The notes under the pieces are model-generated. The model worked only from the letters and a program-made list of their open reading frames with translations. It was not told the DNA's origin and searched no databases. Position numbers and translations under genes: made by a program. From Flavobacteriaceae bacterium (GTDB lineage: Bacteria; Bacteroidota; Bacteroidia; Flavobacteriales; Flavobacteriaceae): DNA of 41,330 bases. The stretch is taken from contig CANHRI010000019.1 in assembly GCA_947463515.1 (NCBI GenBank), positions 1-41,330 on the forward strand, written 5' to 3'. Positions 1-8,565 of this stretch are shown one piece after another. Within the stretch, counting starts at the first letter, position 1, and the number at the start of each line of letters is the position of its first letter.

Positions 1-1353
1 AAAGGAGGAGATTTAGTGGTCGCAGGTACAGTTATCACTGCAAATCAAACATTGTATGTATATGCTGAAACGGGAACAACACCAAACTGTTTTACAGAAA
101 CTAGTTTTTCAATCACAATTTATAATGTTCCGCAATTGAACAATGTTGTTTCTTGTTCGAGCTATGTTTTACCGGTTTTAACTACAGGGAACTATTTCAA
201 CGGACCCAACGGTACAGGAGGACAAATTGCTGTGGGCAGTGTGGTCACCCAAAGTCAAACCATCTACGTGTTTGGTCAATCGGGATACACTCCCAACTGT
301 ACCGATGAAACATCGTTTGCCGTAACAATTGTTCCTGCTCCAACAGCTCAAGCGGTTCCTGTAGCACAACGAACTTTTTGTGATACTGATGGAACAAACG
401 ATGGTGTGCTTAGCCTTGATTTAACGCAATTCAACACTACCGTATTGGGGAACCAAAGCGGACCTGAATTTGTAGTTACCTATCACGCTACATTGATTGA
501 TGCACAAAGCAATACAGCTTCCCTTACGCAAAGTGCTGCTGCCCTTGTGTATGTTCGTGTAAGCAACACGTTGGCACCGGATTGTTTTGCAGTACGTGCG
601 CTTCAATTCATCATCAATAAATTACCTGAGCCAACACCACAAGATGGTATCATTTGCTACAACACCAATACCAATCAGCTTATCCAATCGTACACTTTAA
701 ACAGTGGTCTATCGGCATCTACACACACCATTCGCTGGTATAATGAAGCAGGTAATCAAGTCGGAACAGGCGCCATGTATACCGTTCTTGCTCCTGGTGT
801 ATACAGTGTTATTGCTACAAACAATGCCACAGGATGTGCTTCAGAGGAAGTAATGGTGACTGTAACTCCTTCTGAACCGGCCATTGTAACCTACACCGTG
901 AGTGAAGATTTTGCAGATTCGCAAACGTTGACGGTCAATGCGCAAGGCAGCGGTGAATATGAGTACCAATTAAATAACGGTGAGTTTCAAGACAGTCCAA
1001 TATTTTACAATGTAATGAGTGGTTTCCATACATTGACGGTTCGTGACAAAAACGGTTGTGGTCTTACCGTATCGCAAATTGTTGTGGTGAACTACCCGCA
1101 TTTCTTTACTCCTAATGGTGACGGTGCCAATGAAACGTGGAATATTCGTGACCTACGCGATCAAGAAGTAGCTTATATCTACATTTATGACCGTTATGGA
1201 AAAGTACTTACAAAAATCAAACCTTCGGGATCGGGATGGGATGGCACTTACAACAATGCCCTTATGCCTTCAGATGATTATTGGTTCTCTATAACCTATC
1301 AGAAAGATGGCCAAGAAAAAGAATTTAGAGCGCATTTTGCGTTGAAACGATAA
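1..1353 (+). CDS. Type IX secretion type B cargo protein, C-terminal part
   Basis: This is the C-terminal part of a large secreted surface protein; the frame is open to base 1, so the start lies outside the window and the GTG at 16 is not a real start. The visible part holds repeated Ig-like or SprB-like modules of about 80-100 residues with paired cysteines. The last ~85 residues form a gliding-motility-associated C-terminal domain (CHU_C type), recognisable by FFTPNGDGANETWNI, then YDRYGKVL and GWDGTYN, ending in FALKR. In the family this domain is the type B signal for the type IX secretion system, which exports the protein across the outer membrane. What it binds cannot be told from this fragment. 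A strong terminator follows. Confidence 0.9.
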   Translation, partial: KGGDLVVAGTVITANQTLYVYAETGTTPNCFTETSFSITIYNVPQLNNVVSCSSYVLPVLTTGNYFNGPNGTGGQIAVGSVVTQSQTIYVFGQSGYTPNCTDETSFAVTIVPAPTAQAVPVAQRTFCDTDGTNDGVLSLDLTQFNTTVLGNQSGPEFVVTYHATLIDAQSNTASLTQSAAALVYVRVSNTLAPDCFAVRALQFIINKLPEPTPQDGIICYNTNTNQLIQSYTLNSGLSASTHTIRWYNEAGNQVGTGAMYTVLAPGVYSVIATNNATGCASEEVMVTVTPSEPAIVTYTVSEDFADSQTLTVNAQGSGEYEYQLNNGEFQDSPIFYNVMSGFHTLTVRDKNGCGLTVSQIVVVNYPHFFTPNGDGANETWNIRDLRDQEVAYIYIYDRYGKVLTKIKPSGSGWDGTYNNALMPSDDYWFSITYQKDGQEKEFRAHFALKR

Positions 1354-1400
1354 CACCTTTTTGCCCCAAATAAAAAGGAAAGTAATTACGTTTGTACATG

Positions 1401-1431
1401 AAAAAGCCCGACATTCCATCGGGCTTTTTTT
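1401..1431. terminator. Bidirectional terminator between convergent genes
   Basis: AAAAAGCCCGA and TCGGGCTTTTT form an 11-bp stem around a short loop with T runs on both strands. It lies between the type B cargo gene (plus) and the KAS III gene (minus), so it can serve both. Confidence 0.9.
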
Positions 1432-1451
1432 ATTTTAGGATAGGAGTTAAA

Positions 1452-2459
1452 TTACCATCGAATAATTGCACTTCCCCAGGTAAAACCACTACCAAAAGCA
1501 GCCAGAACGACTAAATCACCTTCTTTAATTTTGCCTTGCTCCCATGCTTCGGTCAACGCAATTGGAATCGAAGCGGCTGTAGTATTGCCATACTTCATGA
1601 TATTATTGTAGACTTGATCGTCTTGTAAGCGGAACTTTTGTTGAATGAATTGAGCAATACGCAAATTAGCTTGATGTGGAATCAACATATTGATGTCGGA
1701 AACCTGCAAATGATTGGCTTCCAAACCTTCATTTATGACTTCTGTGAAACGAACCACTGCATTTTTAAACACAAATTGGCCGTTCATATACGGGAAATAC
1801 GATTCATCATTGGGATCATTATCGCGAATAATATCAGTAACCCAACGCTGTCCCATCCCGGGTGCAATCAAGGCCAATTCTTCAGCGTGTTGTCCTTCGG
1901 AATGTAAATGAGTCGAAAGAATTCCTTTTTGCATATCGGTTTCACGACTGATAATCGCCGCTCCTGCCCCATCGCCAAAAATGACGGAAACGCCGCGCCC
2001 TCGTGTGGTCATGTCTAACCCATGGGAGTGCAATTCGGAACCGATGATTAAGATGTTTTGGTACATGCCTGTTTTGATGTACTGATCGGCAATGGAAAGT
2101 GCATATACGAATCCTGAACATTGGTTGCGGATATCGAGTGCCCCGACCGTTTTTAGTCCCAAATCACGCTGCACCAACACGCCTGGTCCCGGAAAATAAT
2201 AATCGGGACTAAGAGTAGCAAAAATGATAAAATCGATATCGTCTTTAGAAATTTGAGCGCGTTCAATGGCTATTTTGGCAGCTTTGACACCCATCGAGGT
2301 GGTCGTATCTTCGCCACGAATCACATGTCGACGCTCTTGAATCCCAGTACGTTCTTGAATCCAAGCGTCATTGGTATCCATGCGTTGGGACAAATCATCA
2401 TTGGTAACAACATTATCGGGAACATAAAAGCCTAAGCCTTTTATTTTGGAACGATACAT
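1452..2459 (-). CDS. 3-oxoacyl-ACP synthase III family protein (FabH-like)
   Basis: This is a thiolase-fold condensing enzyme of the KAS III family, 335 residues, the usual length. The catalytic triad is visible: Cys in NQCSGFVYAL (about residue 114), His in IPHQANLRI (about 262) and Asn in YGNTTAAS (about 293). Known members condense acetyl-CoA or a branched acyl-CoA with malonyl-ACP to start fatty acid synthesis. It stands alone, without rpmF or plsX, and carries a segment (about residues 190-235) before the His that I would not expect in a housekeeping FabH. It may therefore be a second KAS III with another acyl substrate. TAnnTTTG-like boxes lie upstream (for example 2488-2495 on the minus strand), but no clear TTG box is seen. 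Confidence 0.9.
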   Translation of the reverse strand: MYRSKIKGLGFYVPDNVVTNDDLSQRMDTNDAWIQERTGIQERRHVIRGEDTTTSMGVKAAKIAIERAQISKDDIDFIIFATLSPDYYFPGPGVLVQRDLGLKTVGALDIRNQCSGFVYALSIADQYIKTGMYQNILIIGSELHSHGLDMTTRGRGVSVIFGDGAGAAIISRETDMQKGILSTHLHSEGQHAEELALIAPGMGQRWVTDIIRDNDPNDESYFPYMNGQFVFKNAVVRFTEVINEGLEANHLQVSDINMLIPHQANLRIAQFIQQKFRLQDDQVYNNIMKYGNTTAASIPIALTEAWEQGKIKEGDLVVLAAFGSGFTWGSAIIRW

Positions 2460-2573
2460 AGACTTCTTTTTTACAAAATTAAGTCCACAAATTTAGTGAA
2501 TTGTTAAAAACTGACCTGATTACCACCCAAAAAACATTGCTTTTGAAAAAATTTAAGCCCCTAAATCCTAGAC

Positions 2574-3833
2574 CTATTTTACAATTTTAACTGATTGCCG
2601 GCCCGTATTGGTATGCAGATTTACATAATACACGCCCGAAGGATAGGGAAAATCAAATTGATACGCTTTGGGTCCTTTGTGTTGAATCTCGTCGACTATC
2701 AATGTTTTCAACCATTTGCCTTGGGCATCATACAACCCTAAGTTCAAATGATCAGTTCCCAAATATTCAATAGTCAGTTGCAATTTATCGCGAATAGGAT
2801 TGGGAGCAACGGTAACCTGCAACGGCATCCGAGCTTGGTCTTCAAAAGTAGTGGTACTCAAATTACCCGACAACTTATAAATGGTGGTGCCGCAAGCAAA
2901 GGCTAAGGTCGAATTCACCATAAAAATGCGGTTCAAATTTCCCCCCACATTGGTATTTACCCAGGTATCGCCTCCGTCGATGGTTTCATAAATCCCTGCC
3001 GAGTAGCCGCCCATCCATCCGTGATTGGCATCGAGAAAACCCACTGCTTGAATTCCGGTTTCAGGGGCTGTTTTGGTCGTCCACGTTTGCCCTCCATCAC
3101 TAGAGGTAATCAATTTTCCAGTCTGAGGACCAAACGATTGCACTGCGCCAAAGATTTGATTGGGATTATTGGGTAAAACCTGCAGCTTCCAAACGTACTC
3201 GCCCGGAATCGAACCGTTGTACACTACCGACCAAGTTTGTCCGCCATCGGTGGTTTTTAGGATTAATGCTCCAGCGGCATTATTTCCGCAGGCGTAACCT
3301 GTTTGCGCATCCAAGAAAAGAACTTCAACCAACGCATTGGCATAGGCTGCCATATCGGTATATTGCCAAGTTTGGCCGCTATCGGTAGACTTTATCATGT
3401 AGGCAGGAGAAAAATAAGCTCCGCAACCGTACACCGTTGCTCCTATAGCATCAAGGCCGCAAATCGCTTGTGGATTGGGCGAAATAGAGACTAAATTCCA
3501 CGTAACACCGCCATCCGTTGTGCGGTAAAACTTACCATTCAAAGTGCCTAAAAACCCAATATTTTCATCGATGAATTCGATATTCCGAAAATAGTGATCA
3601 CTCCCCAAAAGGGCATTGTTGGTTTGCAACACCCAATTTTGACCGCCATCGGTGGTTTTATAGACCGCGGCATAATACCCATTGGCAGCCCAACCGGTAG
3701 TTTCATTTAAAAAAAACACATCATCAAAACGCTGTCCGTTGGTATTGACGGTAATGTTGGGAAGCGGTGCCCAGGTTAACTGTGCATACAGAGGAAAATA
3801 ACAGCATAAAAGCAGCAATCGCATTGTTTTCAT
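2574..3833 (-). CDS. Secreted BNR/Ycf48-like repeat protein with type A sorting domain
   Basis: This is a secreted protein of 419 residues. It starts with a short signal peptide (MKTMRLLLLCCYFPLYAQ) and continues as a beta-propeller-like region with six Asp-box repeats of the TTDGGQTW kind (KTTDGGQNW, RTTDGGVTW, KSTDSGQTW, KTTDGGQTW, SSDGGQTW, TIDGGDTW). Such repeats occur in sialidases, sortilins and Ycf48-like proteins; here they give a fold, not an activity. The last ~75 residues (VTVAPNPIRDKLQL ... SGVYYVNL ... QSVKIVK) are a typical type A type IX secretion sorting domain. It appears monocistronic. Substrate or ligand is unknown. Confidence 0.9.
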   Translation of the reverse strand: MKTMRLLLLCCYFPLYAQLTWAPLPNITVNTNGQRFDDVFFLNETTGWAANGYYAAVYKTTDGGQNWVLQTNNALLGSDHYFRNIEFIDENIGFLGTLNGKFYRTTDGGVTWNLVSISPNPQAICGLDAIGATVYGCGAYFSPAYMIKSTDSGQTWQYTDMAAYANALVEVLFLDAQTGYACGNNAAGALILKTTDGGQTWSVVYNGSIPGEYVWKLQVLPNNPNQIFGAVQSFGPQTGKLITSSDGGQTWTTKTAPETGIQAVGFLDANHGWMGGYSAGIYETIDGGDTWVNTNVGGNLNRIFMVNSTLAFACGTTIYKLSGNLSTTTFEDQARMPLQVTVAPNPIRDKLQLTIEYLGTDHLNLGLYDAQGKWLKTLIVDEIQHKGPKAYQFDFPYPSGVYYVNLHTNTGRQSVKIVK

Positions 3834-3958
3834 CGGGTTGGAATTTGACCAAAAGTAAAAAAATTAACGTTTTATTAGTCGTTCGATTCAAATAAAAATA
3901 AGAGTTTTAACTCCGTGAAACGATTTCGTTAATACAAACGATTAACAAACCAAAAACC

Positions 3959-6364
3959 ATGAAATTAAAAGCTTTCTTTTTATTCCTGATAACTGCCACC
4001 ACTTGGGCTCAGGAAAATGTTACGTACCAAAAACCACCTGCCGAAATTATGGCTTTGGCCGATTACCAGCGCGCTCCTTCGGTATCGATGGATAGCAAGA
4101 AAAACTATATGTTGCTTTCGTATCGAAATACTTACAAATCTCTTGACGACTTGAATCAAGAGGAAATGCGATTGGCTGGTTTACGGATCAATCCCATTAC
4201 CAATATTGCAAGTACGACCAACTATGTAAATAATCTAAAACTGCGGAAAGTAAAAGATACGCAGGAAATGCAAGTCAAGGGATTGCCTGAAAATCCGAAG
4301 ATTGCCTTTATCACCTGGTCGCCTGATGAACAAAAAATTGCTTTCACGCATACCACTGCCACTGGCGTTGAATTGTGGGTAATTGATGTGGCAAGCGCTA
4401 CGGCCAAGCGCCTTACAGAGGCCGTTTTGAATGCCAATTTGGGTTCGCCCTTCCTCTGGAAAAACGACAATTCCCAATTATTGGTCTTGCAATTACCAGT
4501 CCAACGTGCGGCCTTGGTTGACCAAAAAAAGGACTTACCTACCGGCCCTACGGTTTCGGTGAGTGAGGGTAAAAAGTCGCAAAACCGCACCTACCAAGAC
4601 CTATTAAAAAACAAAACCGACGAAGCCAATTTTGACGCATTGGTGCAATCGGAGTTATACTGGATTGGACTTGATGGCAAAAAAAACTTATATAAACCGG
4701 CTGCCATTTATGCAGGCATGAGCTTTTCCCCTGATGGAAACTATTTGATGCTTACGCAAATTGAGCGTCCTTACTCGTATATCGTACCTATGAGTCGTTT
4801 TCCGCAACGCTCTTCTGTGTATCGAACCGACGGTACTTTGGTGCAACAAGTAAACGAAGTCCCTTTGACAGAGATTATGCCCAAAGGATTTTCTTCGGTA
4901 CGCAAAGGAAAACGAAACATGACTTGGCGACCTGATCAACCCGCAACATTATTTTTTGCAGAAGCATTGGATGAGGGCGATGCGGGAAAAACGGCAACAC
5001 ACCGCGATGCATTATGGGTTTGGGAAGCGCCCTTTACAGGGGAACCACGTGAATTTATGCGAACCCAACAACGTTTTGCAGGAATCACTTGGGGGAATGA
5101 AACAGTAGCCTTTGTGTATGATGATTGGTATGATACGCGAAATCAAAAAACCTACTTCGTTAATCCTTCGATCAATAATACGAATCCAAAAATTGTATGG
5201 GATGTAAATTCACAAGACATTTACGCTGACCCGGGTAATTTTGAAACCAAGCGCAATGCGTATAATCGAAATGTTTTGGCCATCGAAAATGACAATTTAT
5301 ACCTTTTGGGCGATGGATTCACCAAAGAAGGGCAGTTTCCTTTTGTGGATGAATTTAGTTTAAAAACATTGAAAACCAAGCGATTGTATCAATCCAAATT
5401 AAAAGACAAAAAAGAAGATTTACTTTCGATTGAAGACTTCAAAAAAGGCGAATTACTCGTCATGATTCAATCCAAAAACGAATTCCCAAATTACTTTTTC
5501 CGCAATTTAAAATCAGGGAAGTTAACACCAGTTACTCAATTTAAGAATCCTTTTGAAAGCATTAAAAATGTATATAAAGAGGTGATTAAATACAAACGCA
5601 ATGATGGCGTAGAACTTTCAGGTACTTTGTACTTGCCCGCCAATTATGACCGAGTGGCTAAAAAAGAAAAACTTCCGTTGTTGATTTGGGCGTATCCTGC
5701 CGAGTTTAAAGACAAAAATTCCGCAGGGCAAAGTGACAAGAATCCCAACGAATTTACTTTTCCCAACTATGGTTCTTTTGTGTATTGGGTAACCCGAGGC
5801 TATGCTGTGCTTGATGACGCATCGTTCCCGATTATTGGGGAAGGAACGACCGAACCCAACGACACTTTTATTCCGCAATTGGTGGCCAATGCCGAAGCTG
5901 CAATTAATGCCGTTAACGATTTGGGGTATATTAATCCTAAAAAAGTGGGTGTAGGAGGCCATTCGTACGGGGCATTTATGACGGCGAATTTGCTAACACA
6001 TTCTAATTTATTTGCCTGTGGTATTGCGCGAAGTGGGGCGTACAACCGAACACTGACTCCATTTGGGTTTCAAAGTGAGCAACGCAATTATTGGGATGTT
6101 CCGGGCATATACAACACCATGTCGCCCTTTATGAATGCCGAAAAAATGAAGACCCCTTTGTTATTGGTACATGGCGATGCCGATAACAATCCGGGGACAT
6201 TTACCTTGCAATCGGAACGGTATTTCCAGGCGTTGAAAGGCTTGGGCACACCTGCACGATTGGTTTTACTCCCCAAAGAATCCCACGGATATGCTGCCAA
6301 GGAAAATATTTTGCATTTACTTTGGGAGCAAGATCAATTCTTGGAAAAGCACTTGAAGAACTAA
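3959..6364 (+). CDS. S9 family serine peptidase, glutamyl endopeptidase-like (S9D)
   Basis: This is an exported serine peptidase of 801 residues. A signal peptide (MKLKAFFLFLITATTWAQ) is followed by a beta-propeller half and a C-terminal alpha/beta hydrolase half. The catalytic Ser lies in GGHSYGAFMTANLL, the Asp in HGDADNNPGTF and the His in ESHGY near the end. The stretches ARSGAYNRTLTPFGFQ and GGHSYGAFMTANLL match, from memory, the chloroplast glutamyl endopeptidase (MEROPS S9D), which cuts after Glu, more closely than dipeptidyl peptidase or prolyl oligopeptidase. The cleavage preference is inferred. It is probably periplasmic, degrading peptides for nutrition or turnover. It is transcribed alone and ends at a strong terminator. 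Confidence 0.9.
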   Translation: MKLKAFFLFLITATTWAQENVTYQKPPAEIMALADYQRAPSVSMDSKKNYMLLSYRNTYKSLDDLNQEEMRLAGLRINPITNIASTTNYVNNLKLRKVKDTQEMQVKGLPENPKIAFITWSPDEQKIAFTHTTATGVELWVIDVASATAKRLTEAVLNANLGSPFLWKNDNSQLLVLQLPVQRAALVDQKKDLPTGPTVSVSEGKKSQNRTYQDLLKNKTDEANFDALVQSELYWIGLDGKKNLYKPAAIYAGMSFSPDGNYLMLTQIERPYSYIVPMSRFPQRSSVYRTDGTLVQQVNEVPLTEIMPKGFSSVRKGKRNMTWRPDQPATLFFAEALDEGDAGKTATHRDALWVWEAPFTGEPREFMRTQQRFAGITWGNETVAFVYDDWYDTRNQKTYFVNPSINNTNPKIVWDVNSQDIYADPGNFETKRNAYNRNVLAIENDNLYLLGDGFTKEGQFPFVDEFSLKTLKTKRLYQSKLKDKKEDLLSIEDFKKGELLVMIQSKNEFPNYFFRNLKSGKLTPVTQFKNPFESIKNVYKEVIKYKRNDGVELSGTLYLPANYDRVAKKEKLPLLIWAYPAEFKDKNSAGQSDKNPNEFTFPNYGSFVYWVTRGYAVLDDASFPIIGEGTTEPNDTFIPQLVANAEAAINAVNDLGYINPKKVGVGGHSYGAFMTANLLTHSNLFACGIARSGAYNRTLTPFGFQSEQRNYWDVPGIYNTMSPFMNAEKMKTPLLLVHGDADNNPGTFTLQSERYFQALKGLGTPARLVLLPKESHGYAAKENILHLLWEQDQFLEKHLKN

Positions 6365-6385
6365 ATCACTCCTTATAAAAGTGAC

Positions 6386-6415
6386 AAGCCCGAAGTTAAT
6401 CTTTCGGGCTTTTTT
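6386..6415 (+). terminator. Terminator of the S9D peptidase gene
   Basis: AAGCCCGAA (6386-6394) and TTCGGGCTT (6403-6411) form a perfect 9-bp stem followed by a T run. Confidence 0.9.
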
Positions 6416-6432
6416 ATGTTAAAAACTATTTA

Positions 6433-6466
6433 TTTATTGTTTTTCAATAAATTTTTATTATTTTTA
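6433..6466 (+). promoter_or_regulatory. Candidate promoter with overlapping inverted repeat before the DUF2975/HTH pair
   Basis: TTG at 6437-6439 is followed after 19 bases by TATTTTTA (6459-6466), close to the Flavobacterium TTG-N17-23-TAnnTTTG promoter. The TTG lies inside an inverted repeat, TTTATTG-N5-CAATAAA (6433-6451). The repeat is a plausible operator for the HTH protein encoded downstream; this is inferred, and the AT-richness makes chance matches possible. Confidence 0.4.
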
Positions 6467-6489
6467 CCCCGAATTAAAAACCCTACCCC

Positions 6490-7032
6490 ATGGAAATAAA
6501 AATTTCAACACAAACCCTTTTACAAATTTTTAAAGGTCTCACGTGGATTGTATTTATCGGTTTATGCATTCAAGCGGGGACGGTATTATTTAATGTACTT
6601 TACGCGGTGAGTTATCAACCCAATGCGGCTCAGTATTTTTTTCTTGACAAATTGGTCGAAGTAGCTCCTAGTGACTTTGTCATTTTGATGATTCACATGC
6701 TTATTGTTGCGGTGCTCAAGGCGCTTTTATTTTATATTGTATTAAAATTGTTTACCGAAAAACGCTTTGATCTTGAGAAGCCTTTTACAATCCATTTGCA
6801 AAAACTTTTATCCAATATGGCCTATATTGCCCTTGGGATTAGTCTTTTTGCTGCTTGGGGAACGCGTTACTTAAAACAGCTCACAGCTATGAAAATTGAA
6901 CTTCCCGATAATGAAACCTTGTTTATGGGTGGCGCCGATGTTTGGCTCTTATTGGGCATTATACTTTTGGTTTTATCCCTTGTCGTAAAACGCGGCATTG
7001 AAATGCAACAAGAAAACGAACTTACGATATAA
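6490..7032 (+). CDS. DUF2975 domain membrane protein
   Basis: This is an integral membrane protein of 180 residues with four predicted membrane segments (about residues 13-38, 68-92, 108-125 and 150-168). The organisation matches the DUF2975 family, whose function is unknown. The gene is followed two bases later by a small Cro/C1-type regulator. DUF2975 and such a regulator are a recurrent pair in many bacteria, so the two probably form one unit in which the membrane protein is controlled with, or modulates, the DNA-binding partner. No signal peptide or catalytic motif is visible. Confidence 0.85.
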   Translation: MEIKISTQTLLQIFKGLTWIVFIGLCIQAGTVLFNVLYAVSYQPNAAQYFFLDKLVEVAPSDFVILMIHMLIVAVLKALLFYIVLKLFTEKRFDLEKPFTIHLQKLLSNMAYIALGISLFAAWGTRYLKQLTAMKIELPDNETLFMGGADVWLLLGIILLVLSLVVKRGIEMQQENELTI

Positions 7033-7034
7033 CG

Positions 7035-7253
7035 ATGGCAATTATTGTAAACTTAGACGTCATGATGGCGAAACGAAAAATGTCGTTGAACGAACTTTCT
7101 GAGCGGGTCGATTTGACGCTTTCCAATGTATCGATATTAAAAACTGGAAAAGCCAAAGCTATTCGTTTTTCAACTTTGGAGGCCATTTGTAAGGTATTGG
7201 ACTGCCAGCCGGGTGATATTTTGGAATATTCTCCTGATAAAAAAGCAGAATAA
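7035..7253 (+). CDS. Small HTH transcriptional regulator (XRE, YozG-like)
   Basis: This is a 72-residue protein made almost entirely of one helix-turn-helix domain of the Cro/C1 type. Readable parts are MMAKRKMSLNELSERV, the recognition helix around LTLSNVSILKTGKAKAI, and the end CKVLDCQPGDILEY, which is diagnostic of the YozG-like subfamily. It starts two bases after the DUF2975 gene, so the two are cotranscribed and probably translationally coupled. It probably regulates its own operon; the inverted repeat at 6433-6451 is a candidate target. Confidence 0.9.
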   Translation: MAIIVNLDVMMAKRKMSLNELSERVDLTLSNVSILKTGKAKAIRFSTLEAICKVLDCQPGDILEYSPDKKAE

Positions 7254-7260
7254 ATTGCGG

Positions 7261-8181
7261 TTATCGGGAAGTTATTTGAACAAAGACCTGGGAACCTTCA
7301 GCGATGGGTTCAAAATGAATACCATAAACCAATGCCATACCTATTCGCAGCGCCAGTAAATAATGACTTCCTTTAAAATAGCTTTGTTCTACTTGGGCGG
7401 GTATACCTTTTGAGGAAATTTGCACTTGATGCGGAAATACGTGATAAGTTTGACCTCCTACTTCCAAAATCGATACTTCCTCAAAAAGTGAGGCTACATA
7501 CGAATCCGAAGTATGGTATAACTCCTTCGGGGTTCCTTGTGCGATGGCATTGCCGGCTTTCATCACCAAAACAGTATCGGCATACGATAATACATCGGTG
7601 GTATCGTGCGTGGCAATAAGGGTGGTAATACTTTGTTTTTTTAGGTAATGAAATAATTTCCGACGCAGACTGTTTTTTCGAAAATTATCAATATGACTAA
7701 AGGGTTCGTCCAATAATAAAACTTCGGGTTCTTTGGCCAAAACACGAGCCAAAGCGACCCGTTGCATTTGCCCACCGCTTAAATATTTGGCCTTTACATG
7801 GGCATATTCGGTCATTTCAACAGTGTCTAAAAGTTCAAATATGCGCTCTTGTTTTTGATCGGGGTAAAAATTGGACAAATACTTCCCCACATTTTCAGCC
7901 ACTGTAATATAGGGCATTAAATCAAAATCTTGGGCCAAATATTTCATAAACTCCATCCCAGGAATCAAATGGTACTTGGGCCCCAGAATTTCTATTTCAT
8001 TCCAAAAAATTTGACCTTCATCAAGATCATACAACCCATAGATAGCTTTTAAAAGTGTACTTTTTCCGCAACCACTTTCGCCAATAATCGCATGACAACT
8101 CCCTTGTGGAAGTGAAAAATCAATGGTCTTCAGCGTAGGTTCATTTTGATACGAAAAAGAAATAGAGGAAACTTTAAGCAT
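7261..8181 (-). CDS. ABC transporter ATP-binding protein
   Basis: This is an ABC ATPase subunit of 306 residues. Walker A is GESGCGKST, the signature is LSGGQMQR, Walker B is VLLLDEP and the switch His is in ATHD. After the ~220-residue nucleotide-binding domain come about 85 extra residues that may be a TOBE-like regulatory domain. I chose the start MLKVSSISFSYQ at 8181 because ABC domains begin this way; the open frame extends to 8250, but those residues look non-coding. No permease or binding protein lies nearby, so the substrate is unknown. It converges on the DUF2975/HTH pair with a gap of 7 bases. Confidence 0.88.
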   Translation of the reverse strand: MLKVSSISFSYQNEPTLKTIDFSLPQGSCHAIIGESGCGKSTLLKAIYGLYDLDEGQIFWNEIEILGPKYHLIPGMEFMKYLAQDFDLMPYITVAENVGKYLSNFYPDQKQERIFELLDTVEMTEYAHVKAKYLSGGQMQRVALARVLAKEPEVLLLDEPFSHIDNFRKNSLRRKLFHYLKKQSITTLIATHDTTDVLSYADTVLVMKAGNAIAQGTPKELYHTSDSYVASLFEEVSILEVGGQTYHVFPHQVQISSKGIPAQVEQSYFKGSHYLLALRIGMALVYGIHFEPIAEGSQVFVQITSR

Positions 8182-8270
8182 GGAACAAAGGTAAATAAAC
8201 AGAAAGTCTTCAACGACACCCCGTTTCAATTTTACGTCTAAAAAAGACACAAAATAGAAGAATCAAAGCA

Positions 8271-8492
8271 ATGGCTAATTCTATTCTATTGGCTTATATG
8301 TTAACAGCGTCCTTTAGCAACAAAACTCAGGAAACCATATTGCCAATGGACCGGTTAGTCGCACGGTAACCTGTTTGGTCAATTTGGCTGTTGGTTGGTT
8401 ATGTCGAAATTTATATCGAAAACTACCAAGCAGGGGTAACCCTCGATGGTTTTTCGGGCAAAAGTTATTTTGAAATACAACAAGTTAGGTAA
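8271..8492 (+). pseudogene. Possible remnant of a small membrane protein gene
   Basis: One plus-strand frame runs from ATG at 8271 to TAA at 8490-8492 with a single internal TAA at 8367-8369. It reads as two pieces of 32 and 40 codons. The second piece (LLVGYVEIYIENYQAG, then VTLDGFSGKSYFEIQ) has a protein-like composition. It could be a small gene killed by one nonsense mutation, or two chance frames. I do not recognise a family. Confidence 0.2.
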
Positions 8493-8496
8493 AACA

Positions 8497-8528
8497 ATAA
8501 GAGCAATACATAGACGTATTGCTCTTAT
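8497..8528. terminator. Perfect 13-bp inverted repeat, possible terminator of the UbiB-kinase gene
   Basis: ATAAGAGCAATAC (8497-8509) and GTATTGCTCTTAT (8516-8528) pair perfectly around a 6-base loop. It lies about 40 bases downstream of the minus-strand kinase stop. The T tract on the minus strand is short and interrupted (TTGTTTT), so it is a weak terminator at best and could be a binding site. Confidence 0.45.
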
Positions 8529-8565
8529 CAACCTAACCAATAAATAAACAAACAGTAACTTGCTC

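Larger units (their letters stand above)
8182..8565. other. Gene-poor gap of about 385 bases
   Basis: No convincing intact gene is seen here. The stretch holds a possible decayed plus-strand reading frame (8271-8492) and a 13-bp perfect inverted repeat (8497-8528), listed separately. The 68-codon minus-strand frame at 8379-8585 overlaps the kinase gene end, has no recognisable features and is not counted as a gene. Confidence 0.6.

Noticed and set aside
4222..4590. 122-codon minus-strand open frame inside the S9D peptidase
   Set aside because: Antisense shadow of a well-supported gene, with no family features.
8182..8250. N-terminal extension of the ABC ATPase
   Set aside because: The 23 extra residues do not fit the start of an ABC domain; ATG at 8181 does.
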